Source of the DNA: JAFDZO01 sp038225955
GTDB lineage: Bacteria > Bacteroidota > Ignavibacteria > Tepidaquicellales > Tepidaquicellaceae
Reading direction: 5' to 3'
Length of the DNA: 21,255 nt
Assembly: GCA_038225955.1 (NCBI GenBank)
Contig: JBBRQV010000042.1
Coordinates: forward strand, 1 to 21,255
Below, piece by piece: positions 1 through 6,580 of this stretch (positions are counted from its first letter, which is position 1; each line of letters begins with the position of its first letter). The notes below the pieces were generated by a model. It was not told where the DNA came from, did not search any database, and worked only from the letters and a program-made list of their open reading frames with translations. The position numbers and the translations under genes were made by a program.

Positions 1-2
1 AT

Positions 3-833
3 GCTTTGGAAATTTTATTGAAAGATAATGTGCAGCACGTTGAAATAAGAACAAGTATGCATGGAATTTATGATTTAGATAAAGAGTACGGCTACCTTGA
101 TTTTGCCCGCTTATACAGTGAAGTAATAAAAGAAATGCAGGTTGATTATCCGCAGTTCAGCAGTAAAATAATTTTTGCCGGGTGGAGAGGCAATTCTCCC
201 GACGGTGTTATGGGTTATATAAATGCTGCCTTTGATATTAAAAAAGCTTATCCGAATCTTCTTGTAGGATTTGATCTCGTCGGAGAAGAAGATGCCGGGC
301 ATCCAACAGATTATTTCCTCAATCAATTTTTCAAGAAGGATTCATTGGAGAAAGTTTACAATGTAGAGCTTCCATTTTATTTTCACGATGGTGAAAGTAC
401 ATTGCCGAGTGATATAAATTTATACGATGCTATTCTACTCCATACAAAACGCATAGGTCACGGAGTAAATTTATTCAGATTTCCTACTCTTGAAAAAATT
501 GTTAACAACGAAAACATCTGTATTGAAGTCTCACCTTTAAGCAACCAGATTTTAGGCTATGTTCAAAATCTAAGAATGCATCCTGCATCGGGTTATATTA
601 ACAAAGGGATTCCTATTGCTATAAGTTCAGATGACCCGCAGATATTTAATTACAAAGGGCTGACTTATGATTTCTGGAGCGCGTACATGGCTTGGGAACT
701 TGACCTAAGGCAGTTGAAGATAATGACATTGAACTCATTAGTGTATTCAGCCTTAAACCCCAATGAAAAAGATAAAGCTATAAAATATTTTCTTAATGAA
801 TGGGACAACTGGGTTGAGAGTACAATTAATTAA
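3..833 (+). CDS. Adenosine deaminase family (ADA/ADGF-like) metal-dependent hydrolase, 5' end outside window
   Basis: This is the C-terminal part of a TIM-barrel amidohydrolase of the adenosine/AMP deaminase superfamily, which hydrolyses adenine nucleosides to inosine compounds using one zinc ion. The frame is open to the left edge, so the true start and the first metal-binding HxH motif are missing. Counting from the TTG at position 6, the visible motifs are GFDLVGEE (88-95), FHDGES (126-131; His and Glu of the family HAGE motif kept, Ala replaced by Asp), RIGHG (149-153), IEVSPLSN (173-180) and SSDDP (207-211, metal and catalytic Asp). The HDGE variant and overall look resemble the secreted ADA2/ADGF branch more than classical Add, so the substrate is uncertain. 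The stop lies 4 bp from the convergent transporter gene, leaving no room for a separate terminator. Confidence 0.85.
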   Translation, partial: ALEILLKDNVQHVEIRTSMHGIYDLDKEYGYLDFARLYSEVIKEMQVDYPQFSSKIIFAGWRGNSPDGVMGYINAAFDIKKAYPNLLVGFDLVGEEDAGHPTDYFLNQFFKKDSLEKVYNVELPFYFHDGESTLPSDINLYDAILLHTKRIGHGVNLFRFPTLEKIVNNENICIEVSPLSNQILGYVQNLRMHPASGYINKGIPIAISSDDPQIFNYKGLTYDFWSAYMAWELDLRQLKIMTLNSLVYSALNPNEKDKAIKYFLNEWDNWVESTIN

Positions 834-837
834 ATAT

Positions 838-1728
838 TTACTTACTCGCTCTGTTCGTTATATAAACTCCAATGATAATCATAATCATTCCGGCTAAGTG
901 CCAATATGTCAGATGCTCGTTATCAAGTAATCCGAATAACACGGCAACTATTGGAACAACATATGTAACCGAGCTTGCAAAAATCGGAGTAGTCATCATT
1001 ATAAGCTTAGCGTAAATTGAAAGAGCGATTGCAGTTCCGAAGAGTGAAAGAATAATAATTGCAGTTAGCGATTCGTAATACTCAGATGGATTATGAATAA
1101 TTTTCGCAGGAAGTCCAATTACAACAATAATAATTGCTGCGATAATACCTGTAAAGAAAAAAGATACGGAAGTTAAAGTAAGCGCAGTATATTTTTCAAA
1201 ATGATGCTTTATAAAATTTCCGTTTATCGCATAACAAATCGTTGCAGCTACAACATAGAATACATAAAAATTCATCCTTCCAAGATTTCCATCATCATTA
1301 ATAAAACTTAATCCGATAGAACCGAGAAATCCAATTGCTAAACCGACCGTCTGGGCAAGAACCATTTTATGTTTAAAGAACATCCTTGCTATAAGCAAAG
1401 TGAACAGTGGACTCAATGCGTTTAAAATTCCGGATAAGGAACTTGTGATTTCCGTTTCGGCAACTGCAAATAAAAATTAAGGGATAAAATTTCCAATCAT
1501 TCCCAATGCTGTGACTTTAAGATATTCACTTTTCGGAAGTCTTCCGATTCTCTTCAAGGCAATTGGCAGGAGGAAAAGTGCTGCGAAGAAAATCCGCATT
1601 GAAGCAAGCTCGGTCGGGTTGAATTTATTTAAACCTAATTTTATAAGTATGAAAGAGCTTCCCCATATTAGCGCCAAAAAAATAAGCATAAAATACGGAA
1701 AGTATTTATGCTCACTTAGTTTTGCCAT
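838..1728 (-). pseudogene. DMT-superfamily (EamA) transporter interrupted by one in-frame TAA
   Basis: Two segments in the same frame together make one EamA-type drug/metabolite transporter of about 295 residues, the usual length for this ten-helix inner-membrane family. The ATG at 1728 begins MAKLSEHKYF and leads into the typical first helix with LALIWGSSF. Codon 84 (1477-1479) is TAA. Downstream, reading continues without any frame change through FLFAVAETEITSSL and LNALSPLFTLL, the conserved junction found in intact EamA proteins, to the real stop at 838. The defect is therefore a single nonsense codon, not a frameshift or deletion. The start overlaps the 3' end of rarA by 17 nt, suggesting translational coupling. 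The gene may be newly inactivated, or the stop may be a sequencing or assembly error. All intact neighbours end in ordinary stops, so TAA reassignment is unlikely. Confidence 0.85.
1477..1479 (-). other. Premature TAA stop in the transporter gene
   Basis: The codon after GMIGNFIP reads TAA on the minus strand; the next codons read FLFAVAETEI in the same frame. One base change from a TAT or TAC Tyr codon (or two from Ala, which family members often have here) would restore the open frame. Confidence 0.85.
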
Positions 1729-3055
1729 CGGGATTCTTATCGTAATTTTTATGTTTGGAATCTTTCCATAGTGATTCAAGTCTCTCTTTTATTTCTTTTT
1801 CATTGCCAAGCTTTCCCGGTCTATAGTAAATTTTATTTTTTATTTCGTCGGGAAGATACTGGTCATCTATAAAATGATTTTCAAAGCTATGGGCATAGTT
1901 GTAATCTTTTCCATAGTTCAGTTCTTTCATTAATTTTGTCGGGGCGTTTCGCAGATGCAACGGTACCATTGTATCGGGATTACTATCAACATCTTCAAAT
2001 GCTTTTTCAATTGCCCTATATGAAGCATTACTCTTCGGAGCAGAGGCGAGATAAACAGCTGCCTGCCCCATGATAATCCTGCCTTCGGGCATACCGATTA
2101 CATTAATTGAATTGAAGCAATTTACTGCCATCGTGAGCGCATTTGTATCTGCATTGCCGACATCTTCCGAAGCAAAAATCACCATTCGTCTGCAAATAAA
2201 TTTCGGGTCTTCACCGCCTTTAAGCATCTTCGCCATCCAGTACAAAGCAGCATCGGGGTCACTACCTCGCATACTTTTTATGAAAGCAGAAATTACATTG
2301 TAATGCTCTTCGGCGTTCTTATCATATTTTACATAGTTAGTTTGATATGTTTCTTTAAGAATTTCATTGGTAAGAATTACTTTTCCTCCAGTGGGATTTG
2401 TAAGTTTTACTGCAAGCTCAAGTCCGTTTAATAATCTGCGTCCATCTCCGCCTGAAAGTTTAATTAAAAAATTCTTATCGGGGATTTCAATCGTCATCTT
2501 ACTGAGCAGTTCATCTTTAGTCAAAGCATTTTCAATCATCTGCAGCAAATCAATCTTTGAAAGCTCTTCAAGTACATAAACACGGCTGCGTGAGAGCAGG
2601 GGAGAGATAACTTCAAACGAAGGATTTTCGGTCGTTGCTCCTATTAAAATAATGCTGCCTTTTTCTACGCTGTGGAGAAGCGAATCCTGCTGCGCTTTAT
2701 TGAAGCGGTGAATTTCATCAATGAATAAAATCGTTTTCTTGCCCGAGTACTTCATATTTTTCAGAGCTTCATCAAGCACTGCTCGGACATCTTTCACTCC
2801 TGATGAAACGGCAGAGAGTTGCCGGAAATCTAAACTAACCAAATGCGATATTAATAGAGCAAGCGTAGTCTTACCCGTTCCCGGCGGTCCCCATAGAATC
2901 ATCGAGGAGATGTCGTTCTTCTCAATCATGATTCGTATTGGTTTTCCTTTACCGATAAGGTGCTTTTGCCCGACATAATCTTCTATTAGCTCAGGGCGAA
3001 GTCTTTCTGCCAACGGTAAATTTTGCGTATTTTGTACGCTATCGAATAAATCCAT
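1712..3055 (-). CDS. rarA: Replication-associated recombination protein A (RarA/MgsA), AAA+ ATPase
   Basis: RarA is a cytoplasmic AAA+ ATPase related to clamp loaders that acts at stalled replication forks; it is the bacterial relative of eukaryotic Mgs1/WRNIP1. The 447-residue length is normal. Visible motifs: the N-terminal LAERLRPELIEDYVGQ signature (15-30), Walker A GPPGTGKT (56-63), Walker B ILFIDE followed by IHRFNKAQQD (109-124), sensor 1 GATTENP (139-145) and the arginine-finger region LLSRSR (153-158). The C-terminal half, with SDPDAALYWMAKML and VPLHLRNAPT, is the RarA-specific tetramerisation region. The ATG at 3055 has an AAGGTAG-like Shine-Dalgarno about 13 nt upstream. The 3' end overlaps the start of the broken transporter gene. 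Family assignment is secure. Confidence 0.96.
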   Translation of the reverse strand: MDLFDSVQNTQNLPLAERLRPELIEDYVGQKHLIGKGKPIRIMIEKNDISSMILWGPPGTGKTTLALLISHLVSLDFRQLSAVSSGVKDVRAVLDEALKNMKYSGKKTILFIDEIHRFNKAQQDSLLHSVEKGSIILIGATTENPSFEVISPLLSRSRVYVLEELSKIDLLQMIENALTKDELLSKMTIEIPDKNFLIKLSGGDGRRLLNGLELAVKLTNPTGGKVILTNEILKETYQTNYVKYDKNAEEHYNVISAFIKSMRGSDPDAALYWMAKMLKGGEDPKFICRRMVIFASEDVGNADTNALTMAVNCFNSINVIGMPEGRIIMGQAAVYLASAPKSNASYRAIEKAFEDVDSNPDTMVPLHLRNAPTKLMKELNYGKDYNYAHSFENHFIDDQYLPDEIKNKIYYRPGKLGNEKEIKERLESLWKDSKHKNYDKNPDGKTK

Positions 3056-3387
3056 AATTTAAAACTACCTTAATTAAATATGGAAAACAACCCATTTAAG
3101 ATTTAAGAAATAGGAATTAAGATTTCAAAATAGTCGCATTATTGTCGCATTTTATATTTTAGTAATTTTCTCCATCAATGACGGATTTTTGAAGGATTTT
3201 ATTTTGTTAACCACCCCCCTTCTTAATAATGATGGGGCTTTTTGTTGGTCGGGAAACGGTCGGGTTTTATTTAAAAATAATTTCTCATCAATGACGGATT
3301 TTTGACGGATTCTTTGATTCAGTTTCAAATTTCAAAAAGGTCGGAAAAAGGTCGGATTTTATTTTTTGTATAGATAACCACCCATAA

Positions 3388-3408
3388 CCCCTCCTTAAAA
3401 AGGAGGGG
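3388..3408. repeat. Perfect 9-bp hairpin, CCCCTCCTT/AAGGAGGGG
   Basis: CCCCTCCTT (3388-3396) pairs perfectly with AAGGAGGGG (3400-3408) around an AAA loop. No T-run follows on the plus strand and no gene ends nearby, so it is unlikely to be a terminator. A preceding TAACCACCC is also found at 3208-3216, next to a decayed C-rich/G-rich pair, so this may be a second copy of the same element. Confidence 0.7.
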
Positions 3409-3422
3409 AACCCAGCTGCTCG

Positions 3423-3453
3423 TTCCGATGCTCCAACGCCGGAATGTAAATCC
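3423..3453. repeat. REP-like imperfect palindrome followed by GGA-ATGTAAA-TCC
   Basis: TTCCG (3423-3427) pairs with CGGAA (3440-3444), with a partly paired interior. A second small pairing, GGA (3441-3443) with TCC (3451-3453), encloses ATGTAAA. The TGTAAAT string recurs in the loops of the two related elements at 4673 and 11704, so this may be a degenerate third member. Confidence 0.45.
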
Positions 3454-3656
3454 AAAGTCACATTATTGTCACATTTTTATTCAACATAATTTTTACCACT
3501 GACGGATTTTTGACGGATTTTTAAAAAGAGGTTCAAATTTCAAATATCAAAAAAGTCGGAAAATGGTCGGGTTTTATTCGAACTCATAACATATAACTAA
3601 GAATTCATAACTCTTCACAAATATAATATTATCAAAATTAATTCTCAACAAATTGC

Positions 3657-3678
3657 TCCCTATTACTACTAATAGGGA
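3657..3678. promoter_or_regulatory. Perfect inverted repeat upstream of the DUF4097 gene
   Basis: TCCCTATTA (3657-3665) and TAATAGGGA (3670-3678) form a perfect 9-bp inverted repeat with a CTAC spacer, about 80 bp before the ATG at 3757. It could be an operator or a 5'-UTR hairpin. An AT-rich stretch follows, so a leader terminator cannot be excluded. No specific regulator is implied. Confidence 0.5.
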
Positions 3679-3756
3679 AGTTTATTTTATACTATGAACC
3701 TTTTTTAATTTGCTTTCGTAATTAAACCAAATTCTTTAACTTTAACCAAAAATCTT

Positions 3757-4659
3757 ATGAGATTTAATTTACTAAATTTCATCCCTCTCTTTTTAATTAT
3801 GCTATTATTCGTAAAAGACAGTTCAGCAGGCGACGACGAAAAGCTAATCGCCAATTTTAATGTTACTACTTCACCGGGCAAAAAGTTAAAAGTAAATGCC
3901 TATGCCGGCGGAGTAAAAATTGAAACGTGGAATAAAAACGAAGTACAGGTAAATGTTTACGGGAACGATAACGCAGAAAATTATTTTACTTACTCTGCAA
4001 ATAGTGACGATGAAGGTGTAATGGTTAAGAGTGTAGTTAAATCAGATTACTCTGAAAAAAAACAGCAAAACTTAACTACAGAGTTTAGAATCACTGTACC
4101 TGAAAATTATAATGTAGATGTTCTTACAGGCGGCGGCGGAATATCAGTTGCAAATCTGGTTGGCAATGTATCTCTTAATACATCAGGCGGAAATATAAAG
4201 CTTTCAAAAATTTCAGGCAGCGTTACCAGCTCTACTTCGGGCGGTAGTTTGAAATATGAAAATATAATCGGCAATATTACAAGTTCTACTTCAGGCGGTA
4301 ACGTAAAGATTATTAATTTCAACGGAAATGTAAACGTATCTACCTCAGGCGGTAATATGGAGCTTGAAGGAATGAACGGCTCTGTTGGTGCATCGACTTC
4401 AGGCGGAAATATAAAATTAAAATATGCCGGAAAAAACGAAGGAATTGATTTGAATACATCAGCAGGAAATATTAATGTAAGGGTTCCTGAGGATTTTGAT
4501 GCAGATGCTGATTTATCTACTTCGATCGGAAATATTAATTCAGATTTTGCAAAAGTTGATAATGAAACTATGTCAGCTAAATTAAAAGTAAAATTGAATA
4601 ACGGCGGAAGTACGTTGAAGTGTGTTACATCAGCAGGAAATATTTCTTTGACAAAGTAA
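3757..4659 (+). CDS. Secreted DUF4097-family beta-strand repeat protein
   Basis: The 300-residue protein begins with a signal peptide (hydrophobic 4-19, likely cleavage after SSA near 24), so it is exported to the periplasm or beyond. The body carries five TSGG turns at residues 142, 160, 178, 196 and 214, exactly 18 residues apart, each of the form TSGG-N/S-hydrophobic-x-hydrophobic-(x)n-G-N/S. These are followed by TSAGNI, TSIGNI and TSAGNI variants at about 234, 255 and 291. Such Gly/Ser/Asn turns are typical of DUF4097 (putative adhesin) proteins, which are predicted to form a stacked beta-solenoid. Biochemical role is unknown; some relatives sit next to envelope-stress or anti-sigma genes, but none is adjacent here. 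A strong terminator lies downstream at 4765, and the gene looks monocistronic. Confidence 0.85.
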   Translation: MRFNLLNFIPLFLIMLLFVKDSSAGDDEKLIANFNVTTSPGKKLKVNAYAGGVKIETWNKNEVQVNVYGNDNAENYFTYSANSDDEGVMVKSVVKSDYSEKKQQNLTTEFRITVPENYNVDVLTGGGGISVANLVGNVSLNTSGGNIKLSKISGSVTSSTSGGSLKYENIIGNITSSTSGGNVKIINFNGNVNVSTSGGNMELEGMNGSVGASTSGGNIKLKYAGKNEGIDLNTSAGNINVRVPEDFDADADLSTSIGNINSDFAKVDNETMSAKLKVKLNNGGSTLKCVTSAGNISLTK

Positions 4660-4672
4660 TTTTTATTCTAAT

Positions 4673-4742
4673 TCGTTACGAAGCTGGAGTCCCGCTGAAG
4701 ACGGGATGTACCACATCGTAACGAGAGTATGTAAATAACTCT
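4673..4742 (+). repeat. Two-hairpin intergenic element (copy 1) with TGTAAATA loop
   Basis: TCGTTACGA (4673-4681) pairs perfectly with TCGTAACGA (4716-4724). Inside is a smaller hairpin TCCCG (4690-4694) / CGGGA (4702-4706). Overlapping the right arm, AGAGT (4724-4728) pairs with ACTCT (4738-4742) around the loop ATGTAAATA. The same layout occurs at 11704-11751 with different second-stem bases. It lies just after the DUF4097 stop and before the terminator. Confidence 0.65.
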
Positions 4743-4764
4743 AACGTACTCCTAAATAAAATTG

Positions 4765-4807
4765 ATGCCATTGATGTTCCAACCCTTGAAACACCAATGG
4801 CATTTTT
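4765..4807 (+). terminator. Rho-independent terminator of the DUF4097 gene
   Basis: Arms 4765-4782 and 4786-4803 pair at 16 of 18 positions around a CCC loop, and TTTT follows directly on the plus strand. It lies about 105 bp after the DUF4097 stop and just before the convergent small gene at 4821. On the minus strand the hairpin is followed only by a loose T-rich stretch, so bidirectional function is possible but weaker. Confidence 0.85.
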
Positions 4808-4820
4808 GTATGTATAAATT

Positions 4821-5186
4821 TTAAATAGCTAATCTGTAATTCATCTGATTTTCTTCACCTCTTTGCATAAGCTCCGAAATCGAATCGCTGTATTTAAACT
4901 TTGAACTGTAGTCCGCAGTAAGACATTTGCTTACTTCTCTTTTAATATTTATCAGAGGAGTATTGATAGGGAATGCCTTTGTAATTCCGTTGCAGGTTAT
5001 CACAAAAAAATTTTTGCGATTGAACTCTACGGAAATTTCTTTCACGGAAGGATTAAAAGCCATTTCAATAACAAATGATTCAACTGCGTTTTTTCTTCTG
5101 AGGAGCATCAGAAGAGCCGGATTTTGTTTTAAGTTTTTAGTATTCATGTTGTTTGTATTTGTTTTCATTGGTACAAATTTACTCAT
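4821..5186 (-). CDS. Hypothetical protein, 121 residues
   Basis: I do not recognise this protein. The ATG at 5186 (MSKFVPMKTN) is chosen over an in-frame TTG at 5228 because an AAAGGTGAT Shine-Dalgarno sits at good spacing just upstream. The polar N-terminus is rich in Asn and Lys and repeats the MxTNTNNMNTKN pattern. The core holds alternating hydrophobic residues, SVKEISVEFNRKNFFVITCN, suggesting a small alpha/beta fold, and then a charged C-terminus. There is no signal peptide or membrane helix. It lies 61 nt downstream of another small minus-strand gene, probably in one transcript. The opposite strand also has an open frame here, but without a comparable ribosome binding site. Confidence 0.6.
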   Translation of the reverse strand: MSKFVPMKTNTNNMNTKNLKQNPALLMLLRRKNAVESFVIEMAFNPSVKEISVEFNRKNFFVITCNGITKAFPINTPLINIKREVSKCLTADYSSKFKYSDSISELMQRGEENQMNYRLAI

Positions 5187-5192
5187 TTCTTC

Positions 5193-5201
5193 ATCACCTT
5201 T
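5193..5201 (-). promoter_or_regulatory. Shine-Dalgarno that fixes the start at 5186
   Basis: On the minus strand AAAGGTGAT lies 6 nt before the ATG at 5186. It supports the shorter 121-residue protein and the minus strand as coding. Confidence 0.6.
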
Positions 5202-5247
5202 ACTCTCACTGCATGAGAATTTTTTCAACCCTCATTTAACCTTCTTA

Positions 5248-5454
5248 TTACCTGCTGAAATTATTAACAAGATAATTCAGAAAATCATTCCGCAAATTAT
5301 CCTGACGGTAGGAAATCACTTCCTGCTCGTCTGAATATATGACAATGAAGTCATCGGAAAGTTTATATCGGAATTCGTATTTAACTATGTCAGTCAATAT
5401 TGTACTGAAAAAGATATCTTTGCTCATTGTATTGTATTTTAAGTTATCATTCAT
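5248..5454 (-). CDS. Hypothetical small protein, 68 residues
   Basis: The small frame starts at ATG 5454 (MNDNLKYNTM); a second ATG at 5427 (MSKDIFFSTI) is an alternative. There is no strong Shine-Dalgarno at either. The protein is acidic to neutral and soluble-looking, with KYEFRYKLSDDFIVIYSDEQ in the middle, which loosely resembles the beta-rich core VEFNRKNFFVI of the protein encoded just downstream; the two may be distant paralogues. It ends in LNYLVNNFSR. No family is recognised. Support comes from sharing strand and close spacing (61 nt) with the next gene. Confidence 0.45.
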   Translation of the reverse strand: MNDNLKYNTMSKDIFFSTILTDIVKYEFRYKLSDDFIVIYSDEQEVISYRQDNLRNDFLNYLVNNFSR

Positions 5455-5737
5455 TACCTATTAAATTATGGTATTTTTTATCTCAAGAAAAGAGAAAAAT
5501 AAATACCCTAAATAGTAATGGCATTAATTAATAGTAATTACTTCTATATATTTAAACGCAGAGAAGTGATAAATTGTTCACGAGAAGAGCGCAAAGCAGT
5601 ATGAACAGATCTCTGCTTATAAGTAATACGATGATTTATCTTTTGTGGATTTTCGTGCTTTTGTGGATTTTGTAGTGGATATATAAGAATAAGAAATGAG
5701 GACAGTTGTAAATCGATAATTACTAATTGTTAATTGA
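5455..5737. other. AT-rich intergenic region with a nested palindrome and an 18-nt doublet
   Basis: No gene is visible. GCAGAGA (5558-5564) pairs with TCTCTGC (5610-5616), and nested inside it TGTTCA (5575-5580) pairs with TGAACA (5602-5607). At 5641-5676 TTTTGTGGATTTT is repeated at an 18-nt interval. The promoter for the two small minus-strand genes should be near 5455-5500. Confidence 0.5.
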
Positions 5738-6196
5738 CTAAAAGTCTTCTAGTAGATTATTAAGGAAAGTTTTCAGCTCTTTTAAGTCACTTTTAAGCTG
5801 TTCTTTTTCTTCGTCTGACTCAGGTGTCGGACGCTCAGCAGATGAGTCGAAAAGACTTAGTTCGCCTTGGGCAGGGGATTTGACGGATTTAAGATTAGAT
5901 GATGCTGCTTCGCTTCTCTCGGCTTCGATTGCTTCATCGCTTGCAAAAGTTTTGAGCATTTTCTTAGCGCCTTCAACGGTGTATTTCTCGTCTCTAAGGA
6001 GCTTCTTAATCTTTAGTATTAATTGAATATCTTTATTGGTATAGATTCTGTTTCCGGAAAGATTTTTTGCGGGCTTTAGCTGCTCGAATTCCGTTTCCCA
6101 ATAGCGTAAAACGTATTGTTCGAGTTCGGTTATTTTTGAAACTTCACTAATTGAATAGTAAAGTTTTTTCATTTGAAAGTTCTTTTTCACAGCCAT
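5738..6196 (-). CDS. MerR-family transcriptional regulator
   Basis: This is a short DNA-binding regulator with an N-terminal winged helix-turn-helix of the MerR type: YYSISEVSKITELEQYVLRYWETEF, then LKPAKNLSGNRIYTNKDI and a helix LILKIKKLLRDEKYTVEGAKKML. The spacing and the RYWE and GNR-Y motifs match the MerR HTH found in many Bacteroidota/Chlorobi proteins. The remainder is Ser/Glu-rich linker followed by a short C-terminal helix (KSDLKELKTFLNNLLEDF) that may dimerise; the cysteine effector site of metal-sensing MerR proteins is absent. The ATG at 6196 is given; the ATG at 6172 (MKKLYYSISE) is equally possible, and neither has a clear ribosome binding site. Target genes are unknown. Confidence 0.85.
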   Translation of the reverse strand: MAVKKNFQMKKLYYSISEVSKITELEQYVLRYWETEFEQLKPAKNLSGNRIYTNKDIQLILKIKKLLRDEKYTVEGAKKMLKTFASDEAIEAERSEAASSNLKSVKSPAQGELSLFDSSAERPTPESDEEKEQLKSDLKELKTFLNNLLEDF

Positions 6197-6202
6197 AAGC
6201 AA

Positions 6203-6580
6203 ATTTATAAAAAGCTATGTTATTTATCAAGCCCTATAATATAACTTACATATTTTATTGCTAAATAGCCCCATTTAGTAAGAATAAGTGCAAGATTTTA
6301 GATAGCTTTAACCATACTTTATAACTTCTTTAATTTAGAACGCTTAGCAAGGAGGAACGAAGTTTTCTTTATTTCGCATTGAAATACCTCATCACTAAAA
6401 CACAAACAGCACAAAATCCCACAAAGCTAAAATAATTTAACAGCTTGAATGCAGCATTAATTATTTTAGTGTTCTTTAGTGCTGTTTATGTTTTGATGGT
6501 AAGTAAGTATAAGTTGGAAAACATTTGGCATTACACAAAACAAAAAAGATTCCGATTTTTGTATATACAATCATTCAATC
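6203..6580. other. Gene-free region upstream of cydA
   Basis: This AT-rich stretch lies between the divergent regulator and cydA genes and must hold both promoters. It contains a 9-bp hairpin (TTGCTAAAT 6258-6266 / ATTTAGTAA 6273-6281, one G-T pair) and the long imperfect inverted repeat at 6390-6497. An open frame from 6445 looks spurious. I see no clear FNR-like or other operator. Confidence 0.5.
6390..6497. repeat. Long imperfect inverted repeat
   Basis: The left arm (6390-6440: CATCACTAAAACACAAACAGC... to TAAAATAATTTAA) is, with small gaps, the reverse complement of the right arm (6459-6497: TTAATTATTTTAGTG... to GCTGTTTATGTTTTGATG). Shared blocks are AAACA-AAACAGCAC, CAC and TAAAATAATT. 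This is a MITE-like or decayed hairpin element about 85 bp before cydA. Confidence 0.6.

Larger units (their letters stand above)
3133..3575. repeat. Array of eight 11-nt direct-repeat doublets, order A-B-C-B-C-A-B-C
   Basis: Each element is a short sequence repeated once with an exact 11-nt period. Type A: GTCGCATTATT/GTCGCATTTTA at 3133 and a GTCACATT version at 3457. Type B: TGACGGATTTT followed by TGACGGATTTT or a close variant at 3179, 3292 and 3500. Type C: GGTCGGRAAAM/GGTCGGRTTTT at 3247, 3339 and 3554 (the last has A at its first base). All three types fit a loose consensus KGWCRSATTTT. The order A-B-C is kept, with A to B 43-46 nt and B to C 47-68 nt; the middle copy lacks A. Two copies share TTCAAATTTCAAA between B and C. 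The doublets are direct, not inverted. Function unknown. Confidence 0.8.
3056..3756. other. Gene-free 0.7-kb intergenic region packed with repeats
   Basis: I see no plausible gene in these 701 bases between the divergent rarA and DUF4097 genes. They hold eight 11-nt direct-repeat doublets (3133-3575), a strong hairpin (3388-3408), a REP-like palindrome (3423-3453) and a perfect inverted repeat (3657-3678). Both flanking promoters must lie here but I cannot place them confidently. Confidence 0.8.

Noticed and set aside
838..1416. C-terminal transporter half as an independent gene
   Set aside because: It could start only at a TTG inside a conserved helix junction and would lack the first helices; the sequence upstream continues in frame from the other half.
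3388..3408. Transcription terminator
   Set aside because: No T-run follows on the plus strand and no gene ends within 300 bp on either side.
3133..3575. CRISPR array or satellite
   Set aside because: The repeated units are doublets of 11 nt with irregular 40-70 nt intervals and three different types; there is no constant repeat of 23-40 nt and no cas gene.
4927..5334. 135-codon plus-strand frame opposite the small minus-strand genes
   Set aside because: The minus strand has a good Shine-Dalgarno and ATG at 5186; the plus frame starts with no such site and has the Leu/Phe-rich look of an antisense shadow.
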